DNA of 6,132 nt from an uncultured Methanomethylovorans sp. (GTDB taxonomy: Archaea > Halobacteriota > Methanosarcinia > Methanosarcinales > Methanosarcinaceae), in NCBI GenBank assembly GCA_937968035.1, contig CALBTS010000554.1, positions 1 through 6,132 on the forward strand. Direction: 5' to 3'. Below the pieces are notes generated by a model. It searched no databases and was not told the DNA's origin. It worked only from the letters and a program-made list of their open reading frames with translations. Shown here piece by piece: positions 6,087 through 6,132 of the stretch (within the stretch, counting starts at the first letter, position 1; each line of letters begins with the position of its first letter). Position numbers and translations under genes: made by a program.

Positions 6087-6132
6087 AGATCGGAAGAGCA
6101 CACGTCTGAACTCCAGTCACCGAATACGATAT
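6087..6132 (+). other. Illumina TruSeq index (P7-side) adapter, not biological
   Basis: From 6087 the sequence is the TruSeq index adapter, AGATCGGAAGAGCACACG onward through CTCCAGTCAC at 6120. The final 12 bases, CGAATACGATAT, are index plus the first bases of the P7 tail; with an 8-base index the tail reads ATAT where ATCT is expected, so a sequencing error or a longer index is possible. The reading frame of the helicase is open through it; those residues are not protein. Confidence 0.97.

Overview
The window is one insert of 6,040 bases (47-6086) from an AT-rich double-stranded DNA bacteriophage or prophage, flanked by Illumina TruSeq adapter sequence at 1-46 and 6087-6132. The adapters are library material, so the biological sequence stops at both ends inside a gene. 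All genes lie on the plus strand, most are separated by less than 40 bases or overlap, and most have clear AGGAGG-like ribosome binding sites. This dense one-way layout, together with the D5-type helicase, indicates a tailed-phage replication and recombination region. The host cannot be named from this sequence. No structural, lysis, integrase, tRNA or CRISPR feature is present.

Layout. 48-1397: C-terminal part of a D5/P4-type primase-helicase (5' truncated). 1399-2283: a RecB/Cas4-like PD-(D/E)XK nuclease with four candidate iron-sulfur cysteines. 2276-2389: a 37-residue single-span membrane protein overlapping the nuclease stop. 2403-3062: a phage protein with motifs resembling flavin-dependent thymidylate synthase ThyX, but without its canonical signature. 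3098-4365: four small genes in a visibly more GC-rich stretch, overlapping one another by 1 to 8 bases; three carry Cys-rich putative zinc-binding motifs and two carry coiled coils. 4366-4707: a small protein that looks like a join between that stretch and an older phage gene starting at an internal GTG (4471). 4707-6086: a UvrD/Rep-type superfamily 1 helicase with an N-terminal topoisomerase-type C4 zinc finger, 3' truncated before its last helicase motif.

How the genes may work together (inference): the D5 helicase would unwind DNA at the replication fork, the nuclease and UvrD-like helicase could process ends in recombination or repair, and the ThyX-like protein may relate to nucleotide metabolism. 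The small zinc-ribbon/coiled-coil cassette has no assignable function and looks like accessory DNA recently inserted into this core. No known defence or CRISPR system is recognisable. The points most worth following are the GC-rich cassette with shared C-terminal tails, the putative chimera at its right edge, the zinc-finger helicase fusion and the degenerate ThyX-like protein.
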